NCBI RefSeq assembly: GCF_900099905.1
Contig: NZ_FNEE01000020.1
Coordinates: 1-64,000, forward strand
DNA: 64,000 nucleotides
Source: Mesorhizobium muleiense
GTDB taxonomy: Bacteria; Pseudomonadota; Alphaproteobacteria; Rhizobiales; Rhizobiaceae
Reading direction: 5' to 3'
A program made the position numbers and the translations under genes. The notes below the pieces were generated by a model that saw only the letters and a list, made by a program, of their open reading frames with translations, did no database searches and was not told the origin of the DNA. Below are positions 52,218-60,665 of the stretch, piece after piece. How positions within the stretch are numbered: the first letter of the stretch is position 1; each line of letters opens with the position of its first letter.

Positions 52218-52895
52218 TCAGCCGCTTTCGTAGTTCATGCTGTCGACATCAAGGCTTGGGGTCAGCCACTCGGGAAAGCCGCCTTCGAACCGGCGTGAGG
52301 CCCAGCCTCGCGCCCTCAGGATTGCCAGCGCGTCAGCAGAAAGAACGCACTGGACACCACGACAATAGGCGACGATGACCTTCTGTCGTGGAAGCTCCGC
52401 AAGTCGTTCTTCCAACTCACCCACGGGAATGTTGATCGCACCCGGCAAATGCCCGGCCGCGTATTCCTCTTGCGGCCGGACGTCGAGCAGCACGACTTCG
52501 TCGTCCCGCATGCGACGCACCAGTTCCTCGCGCGAGATGCTCTCCAGCCTGTCCGGCCGGCTCATAGTGTCATCGATAAGCTCGCGGATTTGCTCGCGCC
52601 TGTGGTTCGCAAGGCTGCGCAGGGCCCCAAGCACGTTTTCGATTGGACCATCGGCCAAACGATAAAGCACGCGTTTCCCGTCTCGCCGGGTCTGCACCAA
52701 GCCGGCCCGCTTGAGCTGTTGAAGATGCTGCGAGGTGTTGGCCATGGCGATGCCGGAAAGTTGCGTCAGCTGCTCCACGGCCAGTTCGCCGTCGGCTATG
52801 TGGCGCAGAAGAACCAGCCGGTGTGCATGCCCCAGCGTGCGGGCGAGATCGGCTATTTCGTCAAAGATCGGATGATGGACATCTGCGTTTTTCAT
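52218..52895 (-). CDS. ArsR-type regulator fused to a rhodanese domain
   Basis: A 225-aa protein. Residues ~1-100 are an ArsR winged helix (LARTLGHAHRLVLLRHIADG, LSGIAMANTSQHLQQLKRAG, RDGKRVLYRLADG). There is no CVC metal-site motif in the helix. Residues ~125-220 are a rhodanese domain, VVLLDVRPQEEYAAGHLPGA with active-site Cys in VIVAYCRGVQCVLSADALAI. Such fusions are known and thought to sense reactive sulfur. Start at 52895 (MKNADVHHPIF), just after a perfect palindrome. Divergent from a DUF2938 gene. Confidence 0.93.
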   Translation of the reverse strand: MKNADVHHPIFDEIADLARTLGHAHRLVLLRHIADGELAVEQLTQLSGIAMANTSQHLQQLKRAGLVQTRRDGKRVLYRLADGPIENVLGALRSLANHRREQIRELIDDTMSRPDRLESISREELVRRMRDDEVVLLDVRPQEEYAAGHLPGAINIPVGELEERLAELPRQKVIVAYCRGVQCVLSADALAILRARGWASRRFEGGFPEWLTPSLDVDSMNYESG

Positions 52896-52921
52896 ATCGC
52901 ATGGTACAATAATCAAACGAT

Positions 52922-52939
52922 CAATCAATACATTGATTG
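52922..52939. promoter_or_regulatory. Perfect palindrome, ArsR operator candidate
   Basis: CAATCAAT-AC-ATTGATTG, 8-2-8, in an A+T-rich gap between the ArsR-rhodanese and DUF2938 genes. AATCAA/TTGATT-type 12-2-12 sites are typical for ArsR repressors. A further ATCAAACGATCAA lies just left of it. Confidence 0.75.
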
Positions 52940-53005
52940 TTTTATTTGAAGCGGCTAGTGTCCGGCGCCCGTGACAGGAAGCATGGACAAGGCAGGAGCA
53001 AAAAA

Positions 53006-53509
53006 ATGAACGAGCAGTTGGAGTTCGTTGTCCGCGCAGCCGCGATCGGAACGGGGGCGACGGCGGTGATGGATCTTTGGGGATTGTTTCTGAAACGAAC
53101 GTTGGCGATTCCGCCGCTTGATTATGCTTGGGTCGGCCGCTGGATCGGCCACTTTCCGCGAGGACGTTTCGCACATGCGAATATCGCGCAGGCGCCCCGA
53201 ATTCGCGGCGAAACGCCTGTTGGCTGGGTCGCGCATTACACGATCGGCATCGTCTTTGCTGCATTGCTGATGGCAGTATGGGGCCTCGACTGGGCACGAG
53301 ACCCGACATTGCTTCCCGCCCTTGTTGTCGGCATGTCCACTGTCGTTGCCCCGTTTTTCATAATGCAGCCAGCCTTTGGAGCCGGAATTGCAGCCTCGAA
53401 AACGCACAATCCGAGCACCGCGCGTCTGCGCGGCCTCATCACTCATCTGTCCTTCGGCGTCGGGCTGTATGCCGCTGCGTTGTTTTCCGCACACCTGTTC
53501 CCGATCTGA
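53006..53509 (+). CDS. DUF2938 membrane protein
   Basis: A 167-aa protein with four hydrophobic stretches: AAAIGTGATAVMDLWGLFLK, HYTIGIVFAALLMAVWGL, LPALVVGMSTVVAPFFIMQP and GLITHLSFGVGLYAAALFSA. It matches DUF2938 (MNEQLEFVV...GTGATAVMDLW...GWVAHYTIGIVFA...FGAGIAASKTHNP), a family near redox and sulfur regulators in proteobacteria. Start at 53006 after GCAGGAGCAAAAAA. Divergent from and probably controlled by the ArsR-rhodanese protein. Confidence 0.92.
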   Translation: MNEQLEFVVRAAAIGTGATAVMDLWGLFLKRTLAIPPLDYAWVGRWIGHFPRGRFAHANIAQAPRIRGETPVGWVAHYTIGIVFAALLMAVWGLDWARDPTLLPALVVGMSTVVAPFFIMQPAFGAGIAASKTHNPSTARLRGLITHLSFGVGLYAAALFSAHLFPI

Positions 53510-53827
53510 TACTGGTCGATTGCGGTCGGCTTTCAGGACACAACCCCAATATTTTGCAAATGCGGGAGCAAGCACGAATTCAAAAGCGAGACACTGCCCA
53601 CCCGCGTTCGCCACCCGCCTTTGGCTTGCACCCCGCCCCACCTTCCGCTATAGAGCCGCCACCCGCGTAGACACCCTTGGAGGCAACGCGGCGGAAGGCT
53701 GTCCGGCCTCACGTGATCCCAAAAAGATTTTGGACCAGATCATGTAAGGCCATGACGGCTTTCGACGTTTACGGCCCAGGCATCTCGCCGGCCGCGAACG
53801 CTCCAGAACAACGCGAAAGGAAATGCC
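53510..53827. other. Promoter and long leader of rplY
   Basis: About 320 bp with no gene. It holds a plausible sigma-70 promoter (53626-53653), leaving a leader of roughly 165 nt before rplY, which is long enough for structural regulation; I see no fold I can name. Confidence 0.4.
53626..53653 (+). promoter_or_regulatory. Sigma-70-type promoter candidate for rplY
   Basis: TTGCAC at 53626 and CTATAG at 53648 with a 16-bp spacer, close to the alphaproteobacterial CTTGAC-N17-CTATAT pattern. Confidence 0.5.
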
Positions 53828-54469
53828 ATGAGCCAAGCTTCTTACGAGCTCAAGGCCGAAGCGCGCGAACAGGTCGGTAAGGGGTCCGCCCGTGCAGTTC
53901 GCCGCAACGGTAAAGTGCCTGCAGTAATCTACGGCGACAAGCAGCCTCCCCTGGCGATTGCGCTGACCTACAAGGACATCTACTACAAGATCCATGGCGG
54001 CGGGTTCCTGACCACGATCGCCACGATCGATGTCGACGGCAAGAAGATCCAGGTCCTGCCGAAAGACTACCAGCTCGACCCTGTCAAGGATTTTCCAGTC
54101 CATGTCGACTTCCTGCGCATCGGCAAGGACACCGAAGTCAATGTCGACGTGCCGGTCCACTTCATCAACGAGGACAAGTCGCCCGGCATCAAGCGCGGCG
54201 GCGTGCTCAACATCGTGCGTCACGAGGTCGAGTTCCACTGCCCGGCCAATGCGATCCCGGAATTCATCACCGTCGATCTCACCGGCACCGATATCGGCGA
54301 TTCGATCCACATCTCGGCGGTCAAGCTGCCGGCCGGCGTCAAGCCGGTGATCTCCGACCGCGACTTCACCGTCGCGACCATTGCCGGCTCCGCGGCGATG
54401 AAGCCGGAGGCGGAAGAGACGGTCGAAGCGGCTGAACCCGAAGCGGCTCCTGCCGACGAAGAGAAGTAA
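53828..54469 (+). CDS. rplY: 50S ribosomal protein L25/Ctc
   Basis: A 213-aa long-form L25: MSQASYELKAEAREQVGKGS, ARAVRRNGKVPAVIYGDKQP, HVDFLRIGKDTEVNVDVPVH and the CTC tail domain with an acidic end (EEAEPEAAPADEEK-like). It binds 5S rRNA. ATG at 53828 after GAAAGGAAATGCC. Its stop is followed 22 bp later by pth, so the two form an operon with likely read-through to ychF. Confidence 0.97.
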   Translation: MSQASYELKAEAREQVGKGSARAVRRNGKVPAVIYGDKQPPLAIALTYKDIYYKIHGGGFLTTIATIDVDGKKIQVLPKDYQLDPVKDFPVHVDFLRIGKDTEVNVDVPVHFINEDKSPGIKRGGVLNIVRHEVEFHCPANAIPEFITVDLTGTDIGDSIHISAVKLPAGVKPVISDRDFTVATIAGSAAMKPEAEETVEAAEPEAAPADEEK

Positions 54470-54491
54470 TCCTTTCCGCTCGGAGGTGACG

Positions 54492-55217
54492 ATGCTGCTG
54501 TTTGCAGGCCTCGGCAATCCGGGCGCGAAATACGCCAACAATCGGCACAATGTCGGCTTCATGGCGGCGGACGCAATCGCCCGCCGCCATTCCTTTTCGC
54601 CCTGGTCGAAAAAGTTCCAGGGCCTGATCGCCGAAGGCACGCTTGCCGGCGAGAAAATCGTCCTGATCAAGCCGCAGACCTTCATGAACCTGTCCGGCCA
54701 GTCGGTCGGCGAGGCCCTGCGCTTTTACAAGCTTGACGCTTCGGCGCTGACCGTCTTTTATGACGAGATCGACCTTGCCGCGGGCAAGGTGCGGGTCAAG
54801 GTCGGCGGCGGTTCCGGTGGCCACAACGGTATCCGCTCGATAGACCAGCATGTCGGCAAGGATTTCCGCCGTGTGCGCATTGGCGTCAGCCACCCTGGCG
54901 TCAAGGAAATGGTGCATGGCCATGTGCTTGGCGATTTCGCCAAAGCCGACCGCGAGTGGCTGGACGTGCTGCTCGACACCATCGCCGACGATGCCGGACT
55001 GCTTGCCAAGGGCGACGACAATTCCTTCATGAATCGCGTGACGCTGGCCTTGCGCGACAAGCTCACGCCGACGGGCGACGACGACCGCCCACCACCCAAG
55101 GCGCCGAAAGCACAAAGCCACGTTCGCCAGGCGCGGCCGCAGCAGCCGGCAGCCAAGCTGCCCGAAACCGGCCCGATGGCCGCCGTGCTGAAGAAGCTGT
55201 TTGGCGGCAAGGATTGA
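54492..55217 (+). CDS. pth: Peptidyl-tRNA hydrolase
   Basis: A 241-aa enzyme releasing peptides from peptidyl-tRNA. Motifs: MLLFAGLGNPGAKYANNRHN with the catalytic His in NRHNVGF, IKPQTFMNLSGQSVGEALRF, GGGSGGHNGIRSIDQHVGKD and RVRIGVSHPG. The C-terminal ~50 residues are a Pro/Lys-rich extension usual in Rhizobiales. ATG at 54492 after CGGAGGTGACG; an in-frame GTG six bases earlier overlaps the ribosome site. Confidence 0.97.
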   Translation: MLLFAGLGNPGAKYANNRHNVGFMAADAIARRHSFSPWSKKFQGLIAEGTLAGEKIVLIKPQTFMNLSGQSVGEALRFYKLDASALTVFYDEIDLAAGKVRVKVGGGSGGHNGIRSIDQHVGKDFRRVRIGVSHPGVKEMVHGHVLGDFAKADREWLDVLLDTIADDAGLLAKGDDNSFMNRVTLALRDKLTPTGDDDRPPPKAPKAQSHVRQARPQQPAAKLPETGPMAAVLKKLFGGKD

Positions 55218-55314
55218 GCCTGGCCACGGATCGGGGCTGCAGGGCTTGACGTTCGTCACCCGTTTCGCCCATAGCCCTCATCAAATTACGATTTCCCGAT
55301 AGGACCGGATAAAA

Positions 55315-56418
55315 ATGGGTTTCAAATGCGGCATCGTTGGCTTGCCCAACGTCGGCAAGTCGACGCTTTTCAACGCGCTGACCAGAACGGCGGCGGCGCA
55401 GGCCGCCAACTATCCGTTCTGCACCATCGAACCGAACACCGGCGAAGTGGCGGTGCCCGACCCGCGCCTGCAAAAAATCGCGGCGATCGGCAAGTCGAAG
55501 GAGATCATCCCGACCCGCATCTCGTTCGTCGACATCGCCGGCCTGGTGCGCGGCGCCTCGAAAGGCGAAGGGCTGGGCAACCAGTTCCTGGCCAATATCC
55601 GCGAGGTCGACGCCATCGTCCATGTGCTGCGCTGCTTCGAGGATGACGACATCACCCATGTCGAGGGCCGCATCGATCCCGTCGCCGACGCCGAAACCGT
55701 CGAGACCGAGCTGATGCTCGCCGATCTCGACAGCCTCGAGCGCCGCATCGTGCAGTTCCGCAAGCGCGCTTCCGGCAAGGACAAGGAGGCGCTGACCGTG
55801 CTTCCGATGATGGAAGCCGCCCTTGAACTCCTGCAGGCCGGCAAGCCGGCCCGCATCCTGCTCAAAAATATCTCCGCGGAGGATCTGCGCATCCTGCAGG
55901 GGCTGAACCTGCTGACATCGCACCCCGTGCTCTATGTCTGCAATGTCGCCGAGGCCGATGCTGCCACCGGCAACGCACACACCAAAGCGGTCGAACAGAT
56001 GGCTGCCGCGCAGGGCGCCCGCACCGTGGTGATTTCGGCGGCGATCGAAGCCGAGGTCGCGCAGCTCAGCGACGAAGAGGAAATGGAATTTTTGGCGACC
56101 CTGGGGCTCGACGAGCCCGGCCTGAACAAGGTCATCCGCGCCGGCTACGAGCTGTTGCAGCTCATCACCTATTTCACCGTCGGGCCGAAGGAGACGCGCG
56201 CCTGGACCGTGCACAAGGGCGCCAAGGCGCCACAGGCGGCAGGCGTCATCCACACCGATTTCGAGCGCGGCTTCATCCGCGCCCAGACCATCGCCTACAA
56301 CGACTTCGTCACGCTGGGCGGCGAAGTCGCGGCCAAGGAAGCCGGCAAGGCGCGCGACGAAGGCAAGGAGTATGTCGTCCAGGACGGCGACATCATGCTG
56401 TTCAAGTTCAACACCTGA
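55315..56418 (+). CDS. ychF: Redox-regulated ATPase YchF (OLA1 family)
   Basis: A 367-aa TRAFAC GTPase-fold protein: MGFKCGIVGLPNVGKSTLFN (G1), SFVDIAGLVRGASKGEGLGN (G3), YVCNVAEADA (G4 region, with the NxxE that favours ATP) and the C-terminal TGS domain TYFTVGPKETRAWTVHKGAK. It binds ribosomes and senses oxidative stress. ATG at 55315 after GATAGGACCGGATAAAA. A half repeat follows the stop. Confidence 0.97.
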   Translation: MGFKCGIVGLPNVGKSTLFNALTRTAAAQAANYPFCTIEPNTGEVAVPDPRLQKIAAIGKSKEIIPTRISFVDIAGLVRGASKGEGLGNQFLANIREVDAIVHVLRCFEDDDITHVEGRIDPVADAETVETELMLADLDSLERRIVQFRKRASGKDKEALTVLPMMEAALELLQAGKPARILLKNISAEDLRILQGLNLLTSHPVLYVCNVAEADAATGNAHTKAVEQMAAAQGARTVVISAAIEAEVAQLSDEEEMEFLATLGLDEPGLNKVIRAGYELLQLITYFTVGPKETRAWTVHKGAKAPQAAGVIHTDFERGFIRAQTIAYNDFVTLGGEVAAKEAGKARDEGKEYVVQDGDIMLFKFNT

Positions 56419-56449
56419 GCCGACCGACGGCGCCTTCTTCCTTCTCTGG

Positions 56450-56520
56450 TGCCAAGCTGGAACACCCCTCATCCGACCTCGATTCGCGAGGCCACCTTCT
56501 CCCACAACAAGGGGAGAAGG
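56450..56520. repeat. Single unit of the palindromic repeat family after ychF
   Basis: TGCCAAGCTGGAACACCCCT, then CATCCGACCTCGATTCGCGA and CCACCTTCTCCCACAACAAG; same as the right half of the pair at 58768-58912. The hairpin is slightly broken by an extra CAA. Confidence 0.85.
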
Positions 56521-56677
56521 AAGAGACTGCACGGGCCTTTCCACCCGGCTTGACTGCCCGCAACGCCCGGTCTAAGGGGCGTCTGCACCGGCCCTGCTTT
56601 CGTCGAAAGCGCGTGCAATCCGAAACGACGCGCCCGCTCCAACCTATCCTTTTGGCCTCAGCAAGGGAGACCCGGCG

Positions 56678-57652
56678 ATGATCAAGGCATTCGTCGTGGA
56701 CAATGATCGCCTGCGCCTTGCCGACGATCTCCTGGCAAACAGCGACCAGGTCGTCTGGGCCGACCTTGTGAGCCCGACAAAGGAAGAGGAAGCGGCCATC
56801 GAGGCCTGGCTCGGCGTTGCCATTCCGACGCGCGAGGAGATGGAGGAGATCGAGATTTCGAGCCGCCTCTATGTCGAGGACGGCGCCTATTTCATGACCG
56901 CCATTCTGCCGGCCCAGACCGAGGCCGACGATCCCCTGATGTCGCCAGTCACCTTCGTGCTGGCCGGCAACAGGCTGATCACGGTGCGCTACCACGAACC
57001 GAAGGCCTTCAAGACGTTTCCGCAGCGTGCCGAGAAGGTGGCGACCGGCTGCACCAGCGGCGACACCATCCTGATCGGCCTGCTGGAGGCGATCGTCGAC
57101 CGCCTCGCCGACATTCTGGAGCGCGCCGGCCGCGACATCGAGACGATCTCGCGCGACATCTTCCAGCCAAGTTCGACCAAGGCGTCGAAGCGCAATCGCG
57201 ATTTTCAGGAATTGCTGAAAGCCATCGGCCGCAAGGAGGACATCGCCTCCTCGATCCGCGACAGCCTGATCTCGCTGCAGCGGCTCGCCGGCTTCCTCAC
57301 CCACGCCTCGACCCAGACCAAGATGAGCAAGGACATCCGCGCGCGCATCAAGACCTTGTCGCGCGATGTGCTGTCGCTCGCCGACCACGCCACCTTCCTG
57401 TCGCAGAAGATCAACTTCCTGCTCGACGCGACGCTCGGCATGATCTCGATCGAGCAGAACGCCATCATCAAGATCTTCTCCGTCGCCGCGGTCATCTTCC
57501 TGCCGCCGACGCTGGTCGCTTCGATCTACGGCATGAATTTCAATGTCATGCCCGAACTGACCTGGAGCTTCGGCTATCCTTTCGCCATCGGCTTGATGAT
57601 CCTCTCGGCGATCCTGCCCTTCTGGTATTTCCGCCGCCGCGGCTGGTTGTAG
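56678..57652 (+). CDS. corA: CorA-family magnesium/cobalt transporter
   Basis: A 324-aa transporter: long soluble N-terminal domain (MIKAFVVDNDRLRLADDLLA, PTREEMEEIEISSRLYVEDG), the helical funnel stalk (FLSQKINFLLDATLGMISIE), then two C-terminal membrane segments with the YGMNF selectivity motif between (VFLPPTLVASIYGMNFNVMP), ending FWYFRRRGWL. Pentameric Mg2+ channel. ATG at 56678 after AAGGGAGACCCGGCG. Confidence 0.95.
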   Translation: MIKAFVVDNDRLRLADDLLANSDQVVWADLVSPTKEEEAAIEAWLGVAIPTREEMEEIEISSRLYVEDGAYFMTAILPAQTEADDPLMSPVTFVLAGNRLITVRYHEPKAFKTFPQRAEKVATGCTSGDTILIGLLEAIVDRLADILERAGRDIETISRDIFQPSSTKASKRNRDFQELLKAIGRKEDIASSIRDSLISLQRLAGFLTHASTQTKMSKDIRARIKTLSRDVLSLADHATFLSQKINFLLDATLGMISIEQNAIIKIFSVAAVIFLPPTLVASIYGMNFNVMPELTWSFGYPFAIGLMILSAILPFWYFRRRGWL

Positions 57653-57778
57653 AGGCTCGGAGCTTCCATTCCCGTTGAGCGTGATGGCCTGGCGCACCAG
57701 AAATGACTTGACCGCCCCGCCTGCATCCGGGAAACCCGATCCGTGGCGATCGTACAATCTTGAACCGGATTCCAGACC

Positions 57779-58294
57779 ATGACCGGAAAGAACGCAAAGA
57801 CCTCGGCCCATGAAAAGACTGGGGCCCATGAAAAGACCTGGGCCTATGAGGATTTCGTCGAGGGCGCATCGCTCGACCTCGGCACGAAGCTGGTGAGTGC
57901 GGCCGAGATCGTCGAATTCGCGCAAGAGTTCGATGCGCAGCCAATGCATCTCGACGAGGCGGCGGGCAGGGCCAGCATCCTTGGCGGGCTGGCGGCCTCC
58001 GGCTGGCACACCTGCGCGATGTTCATGCGCATGCTGTGCGACGCTTTCCTGCTGGACTCGACCTCGCAGGGCGCGCCTGGTGTCGACCAGGTCCGGTGGA
58101 AGCGGCCGGTGCTGGCCGGCGACATCTTGAGCGGCAGCACCACCGTCCTTGCCAAGCGTCTGTCCAGGTCCAAGCCGCAGCTCGGTCTCGTCACTTTGCG
58201 CAGCGAGCTTTTCAACCAGCGTGGCGAAGGCGTCTTCGAACTCGAGAACACGGTCATGTTCCTCGCCCGTGATGCCGCACAGGGCCGCTCATGA
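57779..58294 (+). CDS. MaoC-like hotdog dehydratase
   Basis: A 171-aa single hotdog protein of the MaoC family: VSAAEIVEFAQEFDAQPMHL, ASILGGLAASGWHTCAMFMR, RWKRPVLAGDILSGSTTVLA. PMH(L)D carries the usual D..H-like active-site region (family D.NP.H). The N-terminus has a duplicated AHEKT (TSAHEKTGAHEKTWAYE), coded by near-identical CCATGAAAAGAC units, so the true start may be ambiguous. It overlaps the next gene by 4 bp (ATGA). The two paralogues probably act together on an enoyl-CoA or related substrate. Confidence 0.9.
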   Translation: MTGKNAKTSAHEKTGAHEKTWAYEDFVEGASLDLGTKLVSAAEIVEFAQEFDAQPMHLDEAAGRASILGGLAASGWHTCAMFMRMLCDAFLLDSTSQGAPGVDQVRWKRPVLAGDILSGSTTVLAKRLSRSKPQLGLVTLRSELFNQRGEGVFELENTVMFLARDAAQGRS

Positions 58295-58761
58295 CATTGG
58301 ACGAGTTCTTCTGCATCGGCGTCACCGTCACCCTCGGCTCGCACAGATTCGAGCCCGAGGCGATCAAGGCGTTCGCCAGGAAATACGATCCGCAGATATT
58401 CCATCTCGACGAAGAGGCGGCGAAGAACAGCGTGTTCGGCGGCCTGTGCGCTTCCGGCTGGCACACAGCTGCAACCTGGATGAAGTTGAACCTCGAGACC
58501 GGCGTGGAAGCCGAGGGCGTCCGCTGGGCCGGCGCTGGGCCCGCCCCCGAATTCGGCCCCTCGCCCGGCTTCAAGAACCTCAAATGGCTAAAACCCGTCT
58601 ATGCCGGAGAAACCGTGACCTTCACCCGCACCGCGCTTGCCCACCGCCCCATCGCATCGCGGCCGGGCTGGCGAGTGCTGACACTGCGCTCGGAAGCTTT
58701 CGATTCGACCGGCGACAAGGTCATCGAGTTCGAAAGCGCCGTGCTGGTGAAAGTGGAATAG
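58291..58761 (+). CDS. MaoC-like hotdog dehydratase (second, coupled)
   Basis: A 156-aa paralogue of the upstream gene: VTLGSHRFEPEAIKAFARKY, DPQIFHLDEEAAKNSVFGGL, CASGWHTAATWMKLNLE, LKWLKPVYAGETVTFTRTAL. Start overlaps the previous stop, so translation is coupled and a heterodimer is plausible, as in other paired MaoC proteins. Followed by a paired repeat. Confidence 0.92.
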   Translation: MTLDEFFCIGVTVTLGSHRFEPEAIKAFARKYDPQIFHLDEEAAKNSVFGGLCASGWHTAATWMKLNLETGVEAEGVRWAGAGPAPEFGPSPGFKNLKWLKPVYAGETVTFTRTALAHRPIASRPGWRVLTLRSEAFDSTGDKVIEFESAVLVKVE

Positions 58762-58767
58762 TTTCTT

Positions 58768-58912
58768 CCTTCTCCCCTTGTGGGAGAAGGTGGATCGGCG
58801 CGTAGCGCCGAGACGGATGAGGGGTGCTCCAGCTTGGCACTGCGGCACTCCATGCAGCACCCCTCATCCGACCTCGCTTCGCGAGGCCACCTTCTCCCAC
58901 AAGGGGAGAAGG
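58768..58912. repeat. Palindromic repeat pair between maoC and apt
   Basis: Starts CCTTCTCCCCTTGTGGGAG and ends with its reverse complement. Inner halves carry GATGAGGGGTGCTCCAGCTT and CAGCACCCCTCATCCGACCT. It separates convergent maoC and apt and may end both transcripts. Confidence 0.9.
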
Positions 58913-58927
58913 CAGAGCCGCGTCCTC

Positions 58928-59473
58928 TCAATGCCCTTCGAACCCGATCAGCGTCCTGACCGGCACGCCGAGCGCCTCGAGCTTGTCGCGGCCGCCGAGG
59001 TCCGGCAGGTCGATGACGAAGCAGGCGGCGAGGATGTCGGCGCCGATCTGCCGCAGAAGCTTGACCGCTGCCTCTGCCGTGCCGCCGGTGGCGATCAAAT
59101 CGTCGACGAGGATCACCTTCTCACCCGGAGACACGCCATCCCTGTGCATCTCCATCTCGTCCAGCCCGTATTCGAGGCTGTAGGCGACGCGCACCGTCTC
59201 GTAAGGCAGCTTGCCCTTCTTGCGGATCGGCACGAAGCCGGCCGAGAGCTGGTGGGCGACGGCGCCGCCAAGGATGAAACCACGCGCCTCGATGCCGGCG
59301 ATCTTGTCGACCTTCTGGCCGGCATAGGGATGCACCAGCTCGTCGATGGCGCGGCGGAAGGCGCGCGCATTGCTTAGCAGTGTGGTGATGTCGCGAAACA
59401 GGATGCCCGGCTTCGGATAGTCCGGAATGGTGCGGATCGCGGCAAGCAGCGTGTCTTCGAGCGAAGGTTTCAT
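58928..59473 (-). CDS. apt: Adenine phosphoribosyltransferase
   Basis: A 181-aa salvage enzyme making AMP from adenine and PRPP: AIRTIPDYPKPGILFRDITT, IAGIEARGFILGGAVAHQLS, GFVPIRKKGKLPYETVRVAY, and the PRPP loop KVILVDDLIATGGTAEAAVK. Start at 59473 (MKPSLEDTLL) after GGAGAGCCGCCCC; the frame continues upstream without conservation. Confidence 0.97.
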   Translation of the reverse strand: MKPSLEDTLLAAIRTIPDYPKPGILFRDITTLLSNARAFRRAIDELVHPYAGQKVDKIAGIEARGFILGGAVAHQLSAGFVPIRKKGKLPYETVRVAYSLEYGLDEMEMHRDGVSPGEKVILVDDLIATGGTAEAAVKLLRQIGADILAACFVIDLPDLGGRDKLEALGVPVRTLIGFEGH

Positions 59474-59653
59474 GGGGCGGCTCTCCGGGCGTTCGTCCGA
59501 CTTGAAGACGTGAGGGGGAATTTCGGCCGATCGTAACCCGGCGCGGCCGCCGACGGCTACCGCGATGTGGCGCCTGGAAAGAAAATTGTCCGGCAAAGGA
59601 CCGGAGCCGGCGGCCTTCGGAGGCGGTCTTCGGAGGCAGTCCTCAGAACATGC

Positions 59654-59681
59654 AAAAAGGGCGCCCTTCGGCGCCCTTTTG
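59654..59681. terminator. Bidirectional intrinsic terminator after petC
   Basis: AAAAAGGGCGCC-CTTC-GGCGCCCTTTT, perfect stem with A- and T-tracts on both sides; ends the petABC transcript on the minus strand. Confidence 0.92.
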
Positions 59682-59701
59682 ATCCCGTGGTTTTCCGTAG
59701 C

Positions 59702-60574
59702 TCAGTGCGCCACGCCGGCCCACACCTTGCGCTTGGTCAGATAGACCAGCGCGCCGAACAGCAACAGGAAGACCAGCACGCGAAAGCCGGTCTTCTTGCG
59801 GGCTTCCAGATGCGGCTCGGCTGCCCACATCAGGAAGGCCGACACGTCGCGGGAATACTGGTCGACCGTCTGCGGCGAGCCGTCGTCATAGGTCACCTGA
59901 TCGTCGGAAAGCGGGTTGGGCATCTTCAGCGAGACGCCGGCTATGAAGTACGGATTGTAGTGGGTGCCTTCCGGTATCTCCATGCCCGCCGGCGGCTGCT
60001 CGTCATAGCCGGTCAGCAGCGAGTGGATGTAGTCGGGACCGCCCTGGGCGTATTGCGTGAAGATGTCGAAGACGAATTGCGGAAAACCGCGCGTGACGCC
60101 GCGCGCCTTGGCCAGCAGCGACATATCGGGCGGCGCAGCCCCGCCATTGGCGGCCGCTGCTGCCTGGTCGTTGGGAAACGGCGCCGGGAAATGGTCGGAC
60201 GGTATGCCGGGACGTTCGAACATGTCGCCGGCATCGTTGGGACCATCGTTGATCGTGTACTCGGCGGCCAGCGCCTTGACCTGCGCTTCCGAATAGCCAA
60301 GATCTTCCAGCGTGCGAAACGCCACCAATTTCATCGAATGGCAGGTGGCGCAGACTTCCTTGAAGACCTTCAGCCCGCGCTGCAACTGCGCCTTGTCGTA
60401 GGTGCCGAAAGGCCCGGCGAAGCTCCAGTCCATCTCCTTCGGCTGGTGTATCGGGAAATGCGTCGGCGCGGCTTCGCTGTGCGCCTCCTCCTGGGCGATC
60501 GCCCCGGTGGTCGCGGCCGCGGTGCCTGCCAGCACAAGGCCGAGCAGCGCCAGCGAGGTGAGAATCGTCTTCAT
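59702..60574 (-). CDS. petC: Cytochrome c1 of the bc1 complex
   Basis: A 290-aa subunit of ubiquinol-cytochrome c reductase. Signal peptide MKTILTSLALLGLVLAG...AIAQ; heme-binding CATCH in FKEVCATCHSMKLVAFRTLE; PPDMSLLAKARG; GVSLKMPNPLSDDQVTY with the axial Met region; C-terminal membrane anchor VLVFLLLFGALVYLTKRKVW. It passes electrons from the Rieske protein to cytochrome c in the periplasm. Unlike many Rhizobiales it is not fused to cytochrome b. Start at 60574 after AAGGGGATTTGGT. Confidence 0.96.
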   Translation of the reverse strand: MKTILTSLALLGLVLAGTAAATTGAIAQEEAHSEAAPTHFPIHQPKEMDWSFAGPFGTYDKAQLQRGLKVFKEVCATCHSMKLVAFRTLEDLGYSEAQVKALAAEYTINDGPNDAGDMFERPGIPSDHFPAPFPNDQAAAAANGGAAPPDMSLLAKARGVTRGFPQFVFDIFTQYAQGGPDYIHSLLTGYDEQPPAGMEIPEGTHYNPYFIAGVSLKMPNPLSDDQVTYDDGSPQTVDQYSRDVSAFLMWAAEPHLEARKKTGFRVLVFLLLFGALVYLTKRKVWAGVAH

Positions 60575-60616
60575 ACCAAATCCCCTTGAGATTCTCTGGC
60601 GCGCTGTCGTCGTCTC

Positions 60617-60665
60617 GAGCATGATCTTGTCCGAAAACCGGTCTCCACTTTTCGGGGTCATGCTC
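60617..60665. repeat. Rhizobial palindromic repeat between petB and petC
   Basis: GAGCATGATCTTGTCCGAAAA, then CCGGTCTCCACTTTTCGG and GGTCATGCTC; the ends are complementary. It overlaps the petB stop codon by two bases, so petB translation runs into the element. Confidence 0.88.
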
